NCBI GenBank assembly: GCA_002005505.1 | Contig: KV908442.1 | Coordinates: 197,501-210,000 of the forward strand | Source: Botryococcus braunii | Lineage: Eukaryota > Chlorophyta > Trebouxiophyceae | Length of the DNA: 12,500 nt | Reading direction: 5' to 3' | Part shown: in pieces, positions 1-11,452 of the stretch | Layout: each line of letters starts with the position of its first letter | Position numbering within the stretch: the first letter of the stretch is position 1 | Position numbers and translations under genes: made by a program | Notes under the pieces: generated by a model | Told to the model about the DNA's origin: nothing | The model's database searches: none | The model's input: the letters and a program-made list of their open reading frames with translations, nothing else

Positions 1-297
1 CCCACAGGAAATGTGTGAGTAAACATTAACATCTTGATTTACAGGAGCAACAAACATGTTACGACCCCCACCCCCCACCGGGAGTACATCGGTTTTATGG
101 CCTACAGGTTAAACAGACAAAAGACGGCATACGGATGCAGACGCATGTAGCAGGTATCGCATGTGCATCCGCGCGACGCGCTGTGGGGCACAGGCACGCG
201 CTTGGAGGGAGCGGGGGCAGGCCCGCACTAACGCGGGGAGCCCTTTGGAGGGTCCATGCCCATGTCCCGAGGCCGACAAGTCTGTGCCCGTCTGTCT

Positions 298-329
298 CCC
301 CCCCCCCCCCTCTCTCTCTCTCACACTCG

Positions 330-420
<91 letters not shown>
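298..420. repeat. Composite microsatellite: C-run, (TC)n, (CA)n
   Basis: A run of about 13 C is followed by a short TC tract (311-322), a few interrupted AC units, and then an uninterrupted CA tract to 420. The same order, C-run then CT then CA, recurs at 10049-10239 and, on the minus strand, at 2641-2277. Long translations of valine-cysteine or threonine-histidine here are artefacts of the repeat and do not indicate genes. Confidence 0.97.
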
Positions 421-423
<3 letters not shown>

Positions 424-494
424 CATGCAGGCCTGAAGTGCGTAAAAAAGGAAAGAGGGGGAGGGGGGTGGGTTGGGAGGGCTGGCACCCGCAC

Positions 495-584
495 GTAGCC
501 CTGGAGGCGGAGGTGGATGGCGTGGGCCAGGCGGGCCAAGGCCGTGTTGCGGGGCTGCACCCGCACCTGCCCGTCGTACGCGTC
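495..584 (-). CDS. Probable internal exon of unrecognised minus-strand gene (downstream exon)
   Basis: Thirty codons on the minus strand read DAYDGQVRVQ, PRNTALARLA, HAIHLRLQGY. The stretch is preceded by GCAG at 588-585 (acceptor) and followed by GT at 494-493; an alternative donor lies 6 nt further on (488-487) and also keeps phase 0. It begins in phase 0, and the exon at 3716-4082 ends in phase 0, so the two join as ...EKAVLYIQ/DAYDGQV... without a frame change. The weak point is that the sequence before the acceptor is a G-run rather than a pyrimidine tract. Function is not recognised. The motif of an aliphatic stretch followed by an acidic residue, alanine and GQ faintly recalls the cytosolic segment before the first membrane helix of two-pore cation channels, but no membrane segment lies in the window to test this. 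Later exons would lie to the left of position 1. Confidence 0.4.
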
Positions 585-587
585 CTG

Positions 588-612
588 CCCCCCCCACCCC
601 CCCCCCCCCCCC
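588..612. repeat. Poly-C tract (poly-G on minus strand)
   Basis: An almost pure C tract with one A lies between the putative minus-strand exon and the 15-bp minisatellite. On the minus strand it places two G-runs where a pyrimidine tract would be expected before the splice acceptor at 585. It could form a G-quadruplex on that strand. Confidence 0.9.
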
Positions 613-642
613 ACATTTCCTTAGGCCGCAATATTGCACAGG

Positions 643-766
643 CTACATTGCTCCAAGCCACATTGCTTCACGCCACATTGCTTTAAGCCACATTGCTTCA
701 TGCCACAGTGTTTTGGGTTTGTCGCATTGCTGCAATCCACATTGCTTCAGGCCACGTTGCTTGGGG
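643..766. repeat. 15-bp minisatellite, about 8 units
   Basis: Units of the form CCACATTGCTTCANG lie head to tail at 643, 658, 673, 688, 703, 737 and 752, with a degenerate spacer or unit at 718-736. Because 15 is a multiple of three, open frames run through it and give repeated HCFKP-like peptides. I regard these as incidental. The units diverge toward the edges, as expected for an ageing array. Confidence 0.93.
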
Positions 767-1207
767 TCACGAAAGGAATTGGGGGCCATGGACATGGTTG
801 GAGATGGAGGAGGATAAAGAGGAGGAGGAGGAAAAGGAGAAGAGATGGGGGAAGTGGAGGAAAAAGGGTTTTTCTAGGAGAGATGGGGTCTGGAGTCCCA
901 AACGGTCCCCATGGTGGAGTGGAATCTTTATACAATACGGATTATCCAATACAATAACGGCATAAGCCGAAGCTATTCCGCGTACAAACTTACAAAGATC
1001 ATCCAGGCTAGGCCAAGAACGTTTCTGTGTGTGAGCCTGGACTTCATTTGCAAGCTTTTCTTTTGACATGCGCATGCGATCTTATTGCTGTTAAGTCGTC
1101 TGCGTGCCTCACCGATCCTGCCCGAACGAGGGTTAGTAAAAGAAAGAAGGGTAAGGAAACCCTCTTCCTTTCCGAAATACTTTCCTTTGGGGGGATCTTT
1201 TTCCTTG

Positions 1208-1266
1208 CCGGGGGGGAGGGGGGGGAGGGGGACAGGAGAAGAGGGGGAGGGAGGGAGGGAGGGAGG
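1208..1266 (+). repeat. G-rich tract with G-quadruplex potential
   Basis: The plus strand has at least six runs of three or more G separated by one to a few bases, ending in a GGGA repeat. This satisfies the usual four-run G-quadruplex pattern several times over. It lies about 130 bp before a C-rich tract (1391-1433), so the two could also pair as a long imperfect hairpin. Confidence 0.85.
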
Positions 1267-1390
1267 AACAGACAGAGAGACTCCGAGTGTTGCATGCAAG
1301 CACTAGCATTTCCCTTTCCAGCCCCTCCATCCTCATGCATATCCCCACCTTGCTCCCTCCCCACCTGTTTCCCTCCTTACCAACAATCCA

Positions 1391-1433
1391 ACCCCCCCGC
1401 CCCCCCCCCCCCCCCGCCCGCCCCCCACTCCCC
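1391..1433 (+). repeat. C-rich tract
   Basis: Runs of C are interrupted by single G or A. On the minus strand this is a G-run array. It partners in composition with the G-rich tract at 1208-1266. Confidence 0.9.
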
Positions 1434-1480
1434 AGAAAATCCCGTGTCGTCTGGAAGGGGCGGGCAAATCCATCCTTTAC

Positions 1481-1615
1481 AGCATATTGAAAATCCTTTA
1501 CGGCACAGTGGATTCCTTAACGGCATGCTGGATTCCTTAACGGCATATTGGATTCCTTTACGGCATATTGGATTCCTTAACGGCATATTGGATTCCTTTA
1601 CGGCATATTGGATTT
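1481..1615. repeat. 20-bp minisatellite, about 6.7 units
   Basis: Units of the form CGGCATATTGGATTCCTTWA begin exactly at 1501, 1521, 1541, 1561, 1581 and 1601, with a more diverged unit at 1481. The penultimate base of successive units is T, A, A, T, A, T, so the last four units behave as a 40-bp higher-order repeat. A T-run follows directly. No coding role is evident. Confidence 0.95.
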
Positions 1616-1737
1616 TTTTTCTGAGCTTCCAGAGAGCGACAAGTACCTCCCATTTAAGTAAGGCGGGAGTCCCTTACATCGTCTTGTATGGGTATGTATA
1701 TGGTCTGCAATCCGCTTTTGCTACCCCATATGTTGAA

Positions 1738-2641
<904 letters not shown>

Positions 2642-2650
2642 AGAGCGCTG

Positions 2651-3060
2651 TGTATGTCAGAAAGCTGGGGCGGAGGCTTCGTCCGTACTTCATGAGCACC
2701 GCCAGTCCAGCACAAAAGGATTTTTCCAATTCTCCGATTGATGCTTTTCAATGGTTGCCTAGCAAGTCATATCTTCCAGATTGGGAGACAACGGCCTCTG
2801 TTTTTGTAGCTTAGAAATACATCCTAGCACAGAAATACATCCAGAACAAGTCCAAACCCATATGGCGGCCAAATCTGTGTCCATACTCGATGAGCACCCG
2901 GAGCACGTACTGATCGTCCAATTGCCCATCGGAGTTAACCAAATGCCCTGCCTAGAAAGTCAGTCCATCAGCCGATGATGCGCCATGAGACCTCATCTGA
3001 TTGTACATTAGCCGCAACTTACATTTCTGCAGGAGATTAACCACATGGCCCAAAAAGAAA

Positions 3061-3159
<99 letters not shown>

Positions 3160-3279
3160 CCCGAAAAGAAAGAAAAACCAAAAAATTAAAAAGCAATCCA
3201 CTAATGCCAATTTAGTTTGGGGAGGACTCGAACCCCTAATGTTTTCACTACAGCCATGTGTTATATCCATGCCATGCAC
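2651..3279 (-). mobile_element. Dispersed SINE-like element, copy C (full length, minus strand, with internal CA expansion)
   Basis: Reverse-complementary to copy A throughout. The head is at about 3279-3209 with GGATATAACACATGGCT and a GGGGTTCGAGTCCTCCCC hairpin. A T-rich stretch (about 3200-3160) follows, then an inserted (TG)n tract (3156-3064), then the linker ending in ACAATCAGATGAGG and the body ending CCGCCCCAGCTTTCTGAC at about 2651. Without the 93-bp microsatellite the copy is about 535 bp, close to copy A. From head start to the first body landmark (GACTTTCTAG) the distance is about 223 bp in A and about 220 bp in C after removing the CA tract. Body half-starts are at 2961 and 2768. 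Homology extends slightly past the head (YTGAAGTG) to about 3290. Confidence 0.6.
3064..3156. repeat. (CA)n microsatellite inside copy C
   Basis: About 46 uninterrupted CA dinucleotides. At the equivalent place copy A has only a T-run with a short GTGTG, so the tract seems to have grown from a GT-containing seed inside the element. Confidence 0.97.
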
Positions 3280-3290
3280 AGCACTTCAGC

Positions 3291-3614
3291 ATGCAGTAAT
3301 CCGCCCACGGATCGACTTTCTAGGCACCCTTTGAAAACTTTCGATGGGTAGTTGGAACATTCAAAAAGTGCTGCGAGTGATCAAGTAAGGACTCAGATTT
3401 TGCCACCATACGGGTTTGACACGTGCTGGATGTATTGCTGTGCTTCCCAAGGAAAGGAAAACAGAGGGCGTTGTCACCCAACCAGGAAGAATTGACTTGC
3501 TAGTCAACCGTTTGGAAAATTTCAAACGGAAAACTCAGGAAAATCCATTTGCGCTCGGCTGCCGGTGCTCATCAAGGAGGGTCCAATCCTCCGCCCCAGC
3601 TTTCTGACATGCAC
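3291..3614 (+). mobile_element. Dispersed SINE-like element, copy B (5'-truncated, plus strand)
   Basis: Matches the body of copies A and C from the segment GTAATCCGCCC through GACTTTCTAGGCA to CCGCCCCAGCTTTCTGACATGCAC, at roughly 80 percent identity to A by eye. The tRNA-like head, T-rich stretch and linker are missing. Its left end abuts the head of copy C at about 3290. Half-starts of the internal dimer are at 3314 and 3494. The tail is a purine-rich G/A stretch (about 3615-3660) rather than a CA or CT microsatellite. A 63-codon open frame across it is not conserved in the other copies and is not taken as a gene. Confidence 0.6.
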
Positions 3615-3715
3615 AAGGGGAGGGGAGGGGGGTTGAGAGAAAGGGAAATGAAAAGGAATAGGAATTAGGGGGCAAGAGCCATAAACTCCCACCCCGGGAG
3701 GGGGTACTGCGGTAC

Positions 3716-4082
3716 CTGAATGTACAGTACCGCCTTCTCAGTGGGGGTGTAGTAGTCCTTCCCGGGCTCCAGCAGCGGGTCCTCCAGCGGTACCTCTGGT
3801 TTCGCGAAGGAGGACCGCAGGATGGCCGTCACATGCCGCAGGGGACCCAACACAGACCAGCTGGCTTCGATATCAGAATCGCTGCGGCGCGCCGCTTGAT
3901 GTAATGAGGCGCTGCTGAGGTTCGGGGCCAGGTTCGGGACCTCCCAGAAGCTGGGGGACGCCGGGGGACCCGGCCCCTCCGGCACCACCTGGTGGGTGTG
4001 CAGATGGGCATGCCGCGGGAGCGGGGCCGCGTACTGCAGGCCATCGTCTAGCGGCGCTGACCGCTGCCCCGAGAAGCTCATG
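3716..4082 (-). CDS. Probable exon of unrecognised minus-strand gene (upstream exon, possible start codon)
   Basis: On the minus strand an open stretch of 122 codons, starting MSFSGQRSAPLDDGLQYAAP and ending DYYTPTEKAVLYIQ, is bounded by good splice signals. Upstream is a pyrimidine-rich run ending CCCCGCCCCCGCAG (acceptor, boundary 4083/4082). Downstream is CAG followed by GTACCG (donor, boundary 3716/3715). The exon starts one base before an ATG (4081), so translation could begin here behind a 5' UTR intron, or the frame could come from a further exon to the right. The first half is proline-, alanine- and histidine-rich and probably disordered. The second half (SDSDIEASWSVLGPLRHVTA, then SSFAKPEVPLEDPLLEPGKD) looks folded or conserved. 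It joins in phase to the exon at 495-584. Product unknown; a two-pore-channel-like N-terminus is a guess only. GC content is visibly higher than in the flanks, as expected for coding sequence. Confidence 0.5.
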
Positions 4083-4630
4083 CTGCGGGGGCGGGGAGAA
4101 AGGGTTATTGGAAGTCCGGTCCCTGGGGACCCTTTTTGGTCTCCCGCAGATGCCCCCCCTCCCTCCCCTGCATCCCTCCAGTACACGGCGTCACCCCCCA
4201 CTGCACAGACACCAAAACTTTAATGTGATGTGTTTTGTTTCGTTTTTTGACATATGCCGCTATTGAATGTGGTTTAACATGAGTGAGAAGAAGGTGCTCA
4301 ACGGAATATACCTACGATGACTGATCGAGGAAAAATCCAATGAATGCATGAATGAGTGAACAACTGGAGCAATAACTGATCCCCCACAAGGCCCCCAAAG
4401 ACTGCGCATTTTTTATAAGATCTGCAAAATTTGAGACACCTATCCCAGAAGTGGAAAGAAGGCCCCATCCCGCAGAAGGTGCATTTGATGTGAGACCTTC
4501 AATGTTGGAACGCGTGCCTGAAATGCAGAGGTATGTTGCTACTACACACGAGGCGTACTGAAACTGAGAGCGAAAGAGACAGAGGGAGGGAGTGGAAGGG
4601 GGAGGTTGAGGGGGAAGAAAGAGAGAGTGG

Positions 4631-4696
<66 letters not shown>

Positions 4697-6427
4697 GGGA
4701 CAAGAGGAGGAAGGGGTGGATAGGGGGGAGACAGAAAGATCCGTAGCAATGCCCTGGCTGAGCTTTCCTATTATTCATATAATCCCTTTCTCTTCCATCC
4801 CAACCTCACTCCCTTCCTGCCTCTCTGACCATACTCTGCATGAGAACCACTGTGTACTTAAGTACAACATAGGTTCAATAAGGAAAACTTTGGGGCGTTT
4901 GGGGAAAAGGCAGCCTGCTGTTGGAGGTCTCATGCCCATTGATGTGATGGCACGACGGGTCTCCAACAAACACGGGAGTGTCTGGACGAAGGCTATGCAA
5001 CATTGTAAGTTTGAGAGTTAAATTTGAGTTTCTGCTACACTTGCCCAATGCCTGTTGTATTCGATGAACATAACCCTGACATGACCAAGGGTTGGGTGAA
5101 TTTTTCGCTCAAGGTCTGCTATGACACCTGTAAATCGACAGAATAGTGGTTAATTTATGTGCTAGAATGGTTTCGTTGAAACGGTAAAAGGCATACCTAT
5201 CGGGCGGGCCTTTCTTTCGGTGTTCATCCCCGATCGAGGTCAATACACCACGCGCCGAAAGCAATCCATTTGATCGTATCTGAAGTTCTTCAGGCAAATG
5301 AAGGTGTTTTAAAAATTCAGTTTATTGTTGAAGAAGGCCAGTCTTCCACCGTTGCGTGCGGAATTTACCTAGTGGCCTTCTGTATAACCGTCGGTGTGTA
5401 ATCAAATTCAGCCAAATTGCTGCAAGTCAGCACGACAGGCCACGCATGTCTTGTATACAATCTTATATTAAGCATGAAATGCAGCTGCCCTGAAGGCATT
5501 GAACGGCAGTGCCCAATCCTGTACGCACATTCGTTCAACGCCGGACCACAATCGAGAATCGCGCAGCAACCGCTTCCTTTTCCCAAACCCGGACCTGTCG
5601 CACCCGCCACAGGCAGTGGATATCCACTGCAGTAAATTCATTCACAGGCAGCTGTCCTGTACTCTGCATGTGAGATGTGGTGTTACGTGGAATCAGGAGC
5701 TTGTCGGCTTGCTTCGGACACGGCTAGAGTGCGGCCGAGTTGAGCCCCTGACGCTTTGCGCTGGGCAGGATAGTCCAGACATTGGTGTTTGTTATAAGAT
5801 TTTCGAATGTAATTGCTTCAGGCTCCAATTTGTAACACAAGCAGTGCTTTGCGGGCAGTTGAAGACCAGGATCCATAGCCTCCAAACTCCAATCTTGGAC
5901 GCTTCTAAGGAAGAGGTCCGTGAAAGTTGGATGGCCCGCCACTGTAGGCTGAAAAATGTCATTTACAGGTAATATGAGCAACCAAAAGCCTATTAGCCCA
6001 CCAGGGGGGGGGGGGGGGAGGGTCCGGTTGACAACTGTGCATGGCACAAGGAGGTAACCTTTATGACAGAACTAGAGTTGATCGATTAGGTGTTGCTAGC
6101 TCTACCCCAGGCCCTTCTCGTGATGATCCCCGTGCTGCGTCACTCCGGAACATTCGCTGGGGATGGTTGATCAACCTTTGCACGACCATCAGGTGGCCTC
6201 ACCTCAAGCTTGAACACAGGGACTTTTTTAGACGGAGATGGGGGCATTTGAAAAAAAAAACACTCAAAGGCTCTTGGTTGCAAAGGCCTCTGGGTAGGTT
6301 AGCAGCGAAAGCACATGCGCACCATAGACAATGCCTTGTGCAAAGTGAGGCGAGCGCACCCAGATCTCACAGGCTTTATTTTCCCCTGGCACTTGGAGCA
6401 GCCACATGGGATTGAGAGAGAAGGGAG
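4083..6427. other. No recognisable gene; unique sequence with a few open frames
   Basis: Apart from the AG microsatellite I find nothing identifiable here. The longest non-repetitive open frames are 5499-5972 (plus, 157 codons) and 6041-6415 (plus, 124 codons). Both are of lengths expected by chance in 12.5 kb at this base composition. They contain no motif I recognise and have mixed composition (many Arg, Cys, His). A G-run lies at 6005-6018. The right part of the minus-strand gene (its promoter or first exon) may lie in this stretch, but I could not place it. Confidence 0.4.
4634..4690. repeat. (AG)n microsatellite
   Basis: About 28 AG units within a broader purine-rich stretch (about 4560-4740) of GGAGG and AGAGAG motifs. 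Long arginine-glutamate or serine-leucine open frames across it are repeat artefacts. Confidence 0.95.
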
Positions 6428-6865
6428 TGCATGAAGGTGCTTTCTGATGTTCACCTATCATACCCCCACATACCTGGACTGCAGCAAGATACCTCCCTGC
6501 TACCCACCCTCACATACCCTCACTGCAGCAAGCTCTTTCCCTGGTACTTACCTTCAAATACCCTCGCTGCAGCAAGATGTTTTCCCTAGTGCCCAGTGGG
6601 TCAACCCACCGTCACATACCTTGACTGCGTGAACACGCTCGCAAAAAACCCCACCACACCCTCTTTGCAGCAACATGCTCCCTGTAGGGCATGTGAGGGA
6701 GAGTACCTTGACACCCTCACACACCCTCACAACAGCTGGGTGCTCGAGGGTCCTCACCCGCGCATGCCTTACCAGCATGAAAGGTGCTCCCTGGTACCCA
6801 CCAGCACATGCCTTAGCTGCATGAAGGTGCTCTCCGGTACCCACTGGCACATGCCCGGCAGTGCC
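6428..6865. repeat. Degenerate minisatellite, about 44-bp period
   Basis: Repeated motifs CTGCAGCAAG and CACATACCYT occur at 6479, 6523 and 6567, with weaker units near 6625 and 6665. The related motif GCATGAAGGTGCTCYCYGGTA occurs near 6429, 6776 and 6821, with ACCCACYRGCACATGCC following in the later copies. Spacings of 44, 44, 58 and 40 bp indicate an old array with insertions and losses. No open frame persists through it. Confidence 0.75.
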
Positions 6866-7177
6866 AGTCCCCTAAACGAAATTTCATGTAAATGGTGTGC
6901 CAGGCTTGCACACCCCTGACATACTCACACATACACTCGCATGCTTCAAGTTACTGTCTGACAGTGCCAATGCCCTCTCAAGGGGGTGGGCCAAGCTGGC
7001 AAACCCGTGACTGTTAGGGCACAGGGGGCCGGTGACTGATATATTCATTTTACTTTAAACCCCCACGGAACCCTAGCCTACCCTCACTGCATCAATTAAA
7101 GGAAAAGTGAAATATATCATAATTGATTGAAGTGATTGACTCCTTGCAAGGTGCTCCCTACTGCTGCTGGCAACGTT
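6866..7177. other. No feature seen
   Basis: Low-information unique sequence, with a few further CTCACTGCAT-like fragments (near 7085) that may be remnants of the neighbouring minisatellite. No gene or RNA was recognised. Confidence 0.5.
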
Positions 7178-7236
7178 CCACAACGAGGCCACATCTTGGC
7201 AACGAGGCCACATTCCAGGAGTGAGGCCACATTTCA
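7178..7236. repeat. Three copies of a GAGGCCACAT repeat, about 20-bp period
   Basis: GAGGCCACAT occurs at 7185, 7204 and 7223, preceded by CAAC in the first two. Short local tandem repeat. Confidence 0.8.
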
Positions 7237-7346
7237 GCCCGAAGTTTGCTGCAATCGCGTGCATCCCGACTGGAAAGAACTAATTTTGTTTGCTGTTAAG
7301 CTGCACTCGAAAAGAAAGAAGAAGAGAGACAAGAGAAAAGTTGGCC

Positions 7347-7420
7347 AAAAAGCCACACAAGATTCGATCTCGAGGACGTCTAACGAGCTCGTTGGACGTC
7401 CGTAAGCTACCCCATGTACC
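7347..7420 (-). other. Weak tRNA-like / SINE-head-like element
   Basis: On the minus strand, GGGGTAGCTTACGGACG (A-box-like TAGCTTACGG) is followed about 35 bases later by CGAGATCGAATCTTG (B-box-like, GATCGAATCT). T5 (complement of 7347-7351) then follows and could act as an RNA polymerase III terminator. The spacing between boxes suits a tRNA or SINE promoter. The segment between the boxes is a near-perfect palindrome (7375-7400). It does not fold into a clear cloverleaf, so it is not called a tRNA. Confidence 0.22.
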
Positions 7421-7460
7421 ATATCAGCTTGTACATTCTTTTCGTCCTCCAAGGCACTGG

Positions 7461-7675
7461 TTCAGACATGCTACTGCGACACGTGGCATGCTCCTGTCGA
7501 GATGTGACTTGCTGCTGTGACCTGTGACATCCCACTGTGACATGTGACAATCTCCTGTGGCATGTGACATGCTACTGGGACATATGACGTTCAACTGTGA
7601 CTTGTGACATGTGACGTGCACCTCTAACATGTGACACGCTAGTGTGACAATCCACTGTGGTTCAGACACGCTGAC
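7461..7675. repeat. Degenerate minisatellite of GTGACATG units, about 20-bp period
   Basis: Some ten irregular units built on CTGTGACATGTGACATGCTA fill the stretch. The ends resemble each other (TTCAGACATGCT at 7461 and TTCAGACACGCT at about 7661). Units vary at many positions, so the array is old. Confidence 0.8.
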
Positions 7676-7902
7676 CGTAAGTCCCTAAATCACATAGGAC
7701 ATCCCAGCCTTATATCGCCTCATGCAACTACTATTCTTCTTCTGGTATCTCGCGCAAATTTGCAGGCCTCTTCATTCCACTGCGAGGCCAGAATTAGACG
7801 CAACTTAAAATAAAGAGTGAGAACTATCCTAAGCGCACACCATAAATCCCGCAATTGGTGTTGTACAATGTGGTGTTGACATGTCTGAGATCTGCAGTGG
7901 GG

Positions 7903-8050
7903 GTCCCGAAGTTTAAAGGACAGGGGTGCTCTGATTTCTAGTGTGAAGAAGAAGAAGCTTAACAAGAAGAAGAGTGCCGAACTTTTGAGGACAGTGATGG
8001 TCTGCAGAAAAGCAAAGGTCCCGAATTTATAAGTTAACGATGGTCTGGGT
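7903..8050. repeat. Three diverged copies of a 30-bp segment
   Basis: Segments beginning GTCCCGAAGTTTAAAGGACA (7903), GTGCCGAACTTTTGAGGACA (7974) and GTCCCGAATTTATAAGTTAA (8018), each ending near GRTGNTCTG, are related. The first two are separated by a GAAGAAGAAG-rich stretch (7946-7973). Starts are 71 and 44 bp apart, so the array is irregular. Confidence 0.6.
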
Positions 8051-8127
8051 TAACACAACCGCTTCTCCTCGTGCTAACTTCGATCTGAAGAAGCTCCCAG
8101 TGGCATGGCTTATGAACTGAGAGGACC

Positions 8128-8342
<215 letters not shown>

Positions 8343-8350
<8 letters not shown>

Positions 8351-8440
8351 CATAGTAAGCCAACGTTCTCAAGTGTTCACAGGCTCTTTAAAGATTTGCT
8401 CTTGCAAATTTGCTCCCTCCCTCCCTCCCTCCCCCCCCCC

Positions 8441-8530
<90 letters not shown>

Positions 8531-8562
8531 TCTCTGGAAGGATGGAAGGAAGGAAGGAAATA
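8343..8562. repeat. Composite block 2: lead sequence, C-run, (CT)n, (GGAA)n
   Basis: The lead AGTAAGCCAACGTTCTCAAG (from about 8343) matches the lead of block 1. It is followed by a short unique segment, CCCT repeats and a C-run (8414-8440), CT repeats with interruptions (8441-8535) and GGAA repeats (8536-8560). Together with block 1 this looks like a tandem duplication of about 215 bp followed by independent change of the microsatellites. Confidence 0.9.
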
Positions 8563-9936
<1,374 letters not shown>

Positions 9937-9984
9937 TTACATGGGGCAAAACAAGGCATAAAAAGAAGGTGTTCAAGGGCAATA

Positions 9985-10046
9985 GACCGCCGGCAGACTC
10001 GTTCGTCCTATCCCCTCCCCCCCCCATCCACTTTCTCCCGGCGGTC
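9985..10046. repeat. Perfect 9-bp inverted repeat
   Basis: GACCGCCGG at 9985-9993 and its reverse complement CCGGCGGTC at 10038-10046, separated by 44 bp that include C-runs. The right arm lies immediately before the poly-C/(CT)n/(CA)n block. Confidence 0.8.
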
Positions 10047-10048
10047 GT

Positions 10049-10292
<244 letters not shown>

Positions 10293-10587
10293 TCAGGGCC
10301 TAGAAAAGTTCAGCTACACGTATCCAGACAGAGGCTACAGAAACTAATGTTAACGTCTCTCTAAACATACCAGCATTTTGTTACATAGTAAACCTGTACC
10401 AGACAGAGTTTTACTGTTAGCTGGTGTCAATGCTTTTCCTGCAACAGATTCTCATGCACTGTGATGCGGTGGGCAAAACTTTTCAAGATTGAACATGGGG
10501 CCTGCCGTGAATGCATAGCACGACAAGATGCAGCAGAGACCAGAAGAGCACAGCCATGGATCACTGAATGGATTTTACTTGCATGAC

Positions 10588-10633
10588 CGTTACACCTGCT
10601 CTCCGTGCACCGTTACACCAGCTCTCCGTGCAC
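10588..10633. repeat. 23-bp tandem duplication
   Basis: Two copies of a 23-bp unit, CGTTACACCWGCTCTCCGTG followed by CAC, start at 10588 and 10611 and differ at one base. A 23-bp duplication shifts the reading frame, which argues against an intact coding sequence across it. Confidence 0.93.
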
Positions 10634-10768
10634 GATCGAAATACCAAACGGAGCCTTCCATCTGGAACGCAGTTTACTCGTGGTCGTATTAAGATCGTCA
10701 CATTATCTCCCAGCGGCTGTTTTCCAAGAAGAAGCCTGCCAAGTCGATTATCTGTGCGGAAGCCTGGC

Positions 10769-10956
10769 CGGATCTGGAAGGCATCATTAACGGAGGAAAC
10801 CCACTGCACGTAATTACGGATCTGGAAGGCATCATTAACGGAGGAAACCCACTGCACGTAATTACGGATCTGGAAGGCATCATTAAAGGAGGAAACCCAC
10901 TGCACGTAATTACGGATCTGGAAGGCATCATTAGCGGAGGAAACCCACTGCACGTA
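10769..10956. repeat. 48-bp minisatellite, 3.9 units
   Basis: Units start at 10769, 10817, 10865 and 10913, and the last lacks its final four bases. They differ only around TTAACGG, TTAAAGG and TTAGCGG. The high identity says the array is young. At 48 bp (16 codons) it keeps frame: DLEGIINGGNPLHVIT on the plus strand, or QWVSSVNDAFQIRNYV on the minus strand. Confidence 0.97.
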
Positions 10957-11452
10957 CGTTGCCTGCGGAAGGATCGACTGCAGATGCTCAGCTATTAGAC
11001 ACCTTCAAGAATCGGAGCATAGAGGAAAATACATTCCTGTACATGAATCAGGGCCTGGCAATGAAATACAGAGTGGGGTTCATCAGACACAGCCGTTCCA
11101 GACATGCGACATAACGGGGTTGAATGCTGCGGGACCCGGTCGAAGTGCTGACCTTGAAGTGAGTCCAGATGGGGTGGAAGAAGCAGACGATTGGAAGGAG
11201 CAACTAAGGACGATGATCCTTACTGCAGTCAAAGAAGAAGACGGGAGGAACATGCGAGCACAGTAAGAGACTTTCAGTAAAGACGTCACGTCCTCCCTCT
11301 TGGAGGCAAGAAAGAGTTGCATCCAAGCGATGGGAAACATGCTGCCCGTTGAATGGGACCGCATGTCTCCTGGGTTGGTGGGATGCAGATTATTGTCTGC
11401 CACTTGAAAACTCATGAAACTCAGAAACCTCTTCGAGGTGCTGTTAGTCCGG

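Larger units (their letters stand above)
10519..11404 (+). pseudogene. Coding-like stretch with stops and frame change; possible decayed gene
   Basis: Two plus-strand frames are unusually open. Frame one is open at 10519-10689, then a TAA (10690), then 10693-10995. The latter includes HIISQRLFSKKKPAKSIICA and four 16-residue repeats containing DLEGIINGGNPLHVIT. Frame two is open at 10910-11263 (118 codons, with LEVSPDGVEEADDWKEQLRT near the end), then a TAA (11264) and 46 more codons to a TGA at 11405 (including SSLLEARKSCIQAMGNMLPV). Composition is protein-like with acidic helix-like segments, but no family is recognised. Open stretches of this length are expected a few times by chance in 12.5 kb on six frames, so this is weak. 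Alternatives are exons of a spliced gene (GTAAGA occurs at 11263) or no gene at all. Confidence 0.2.

Noticed and set aside
3416..3607. 63-codon frame inside repeat copy B as a transposon protein.
   Set aside because: The equivalent frames in copies A and C are broken, so there is no sign of protein conservation.
5499..5972. 157-codon plus-strand open frame.
   Set aside because: Length is within chance expectation for six frames over 12.5 kb. No motif, no splice context and no coding-like composition were seen.
6041..6415. 124-codon plus-strand open frame.
   Set aside because: Arg/His/Trp-rich with no recognised motif; its end approaches a minisatellite. Chance is the simpler explanation.
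10410..10490. A helicase-like VGKTF motif in a short plus-strand frame.
   Set aside because: It lacks the glycine-rich P-loop context (GxxxxGKT), and the frame stops two codons later.
11083..11415. 110-codon minus-strand frame.
   Set aside because: It is antisense to a plus-strand stretch with more protein-like composition, and it has no motif.
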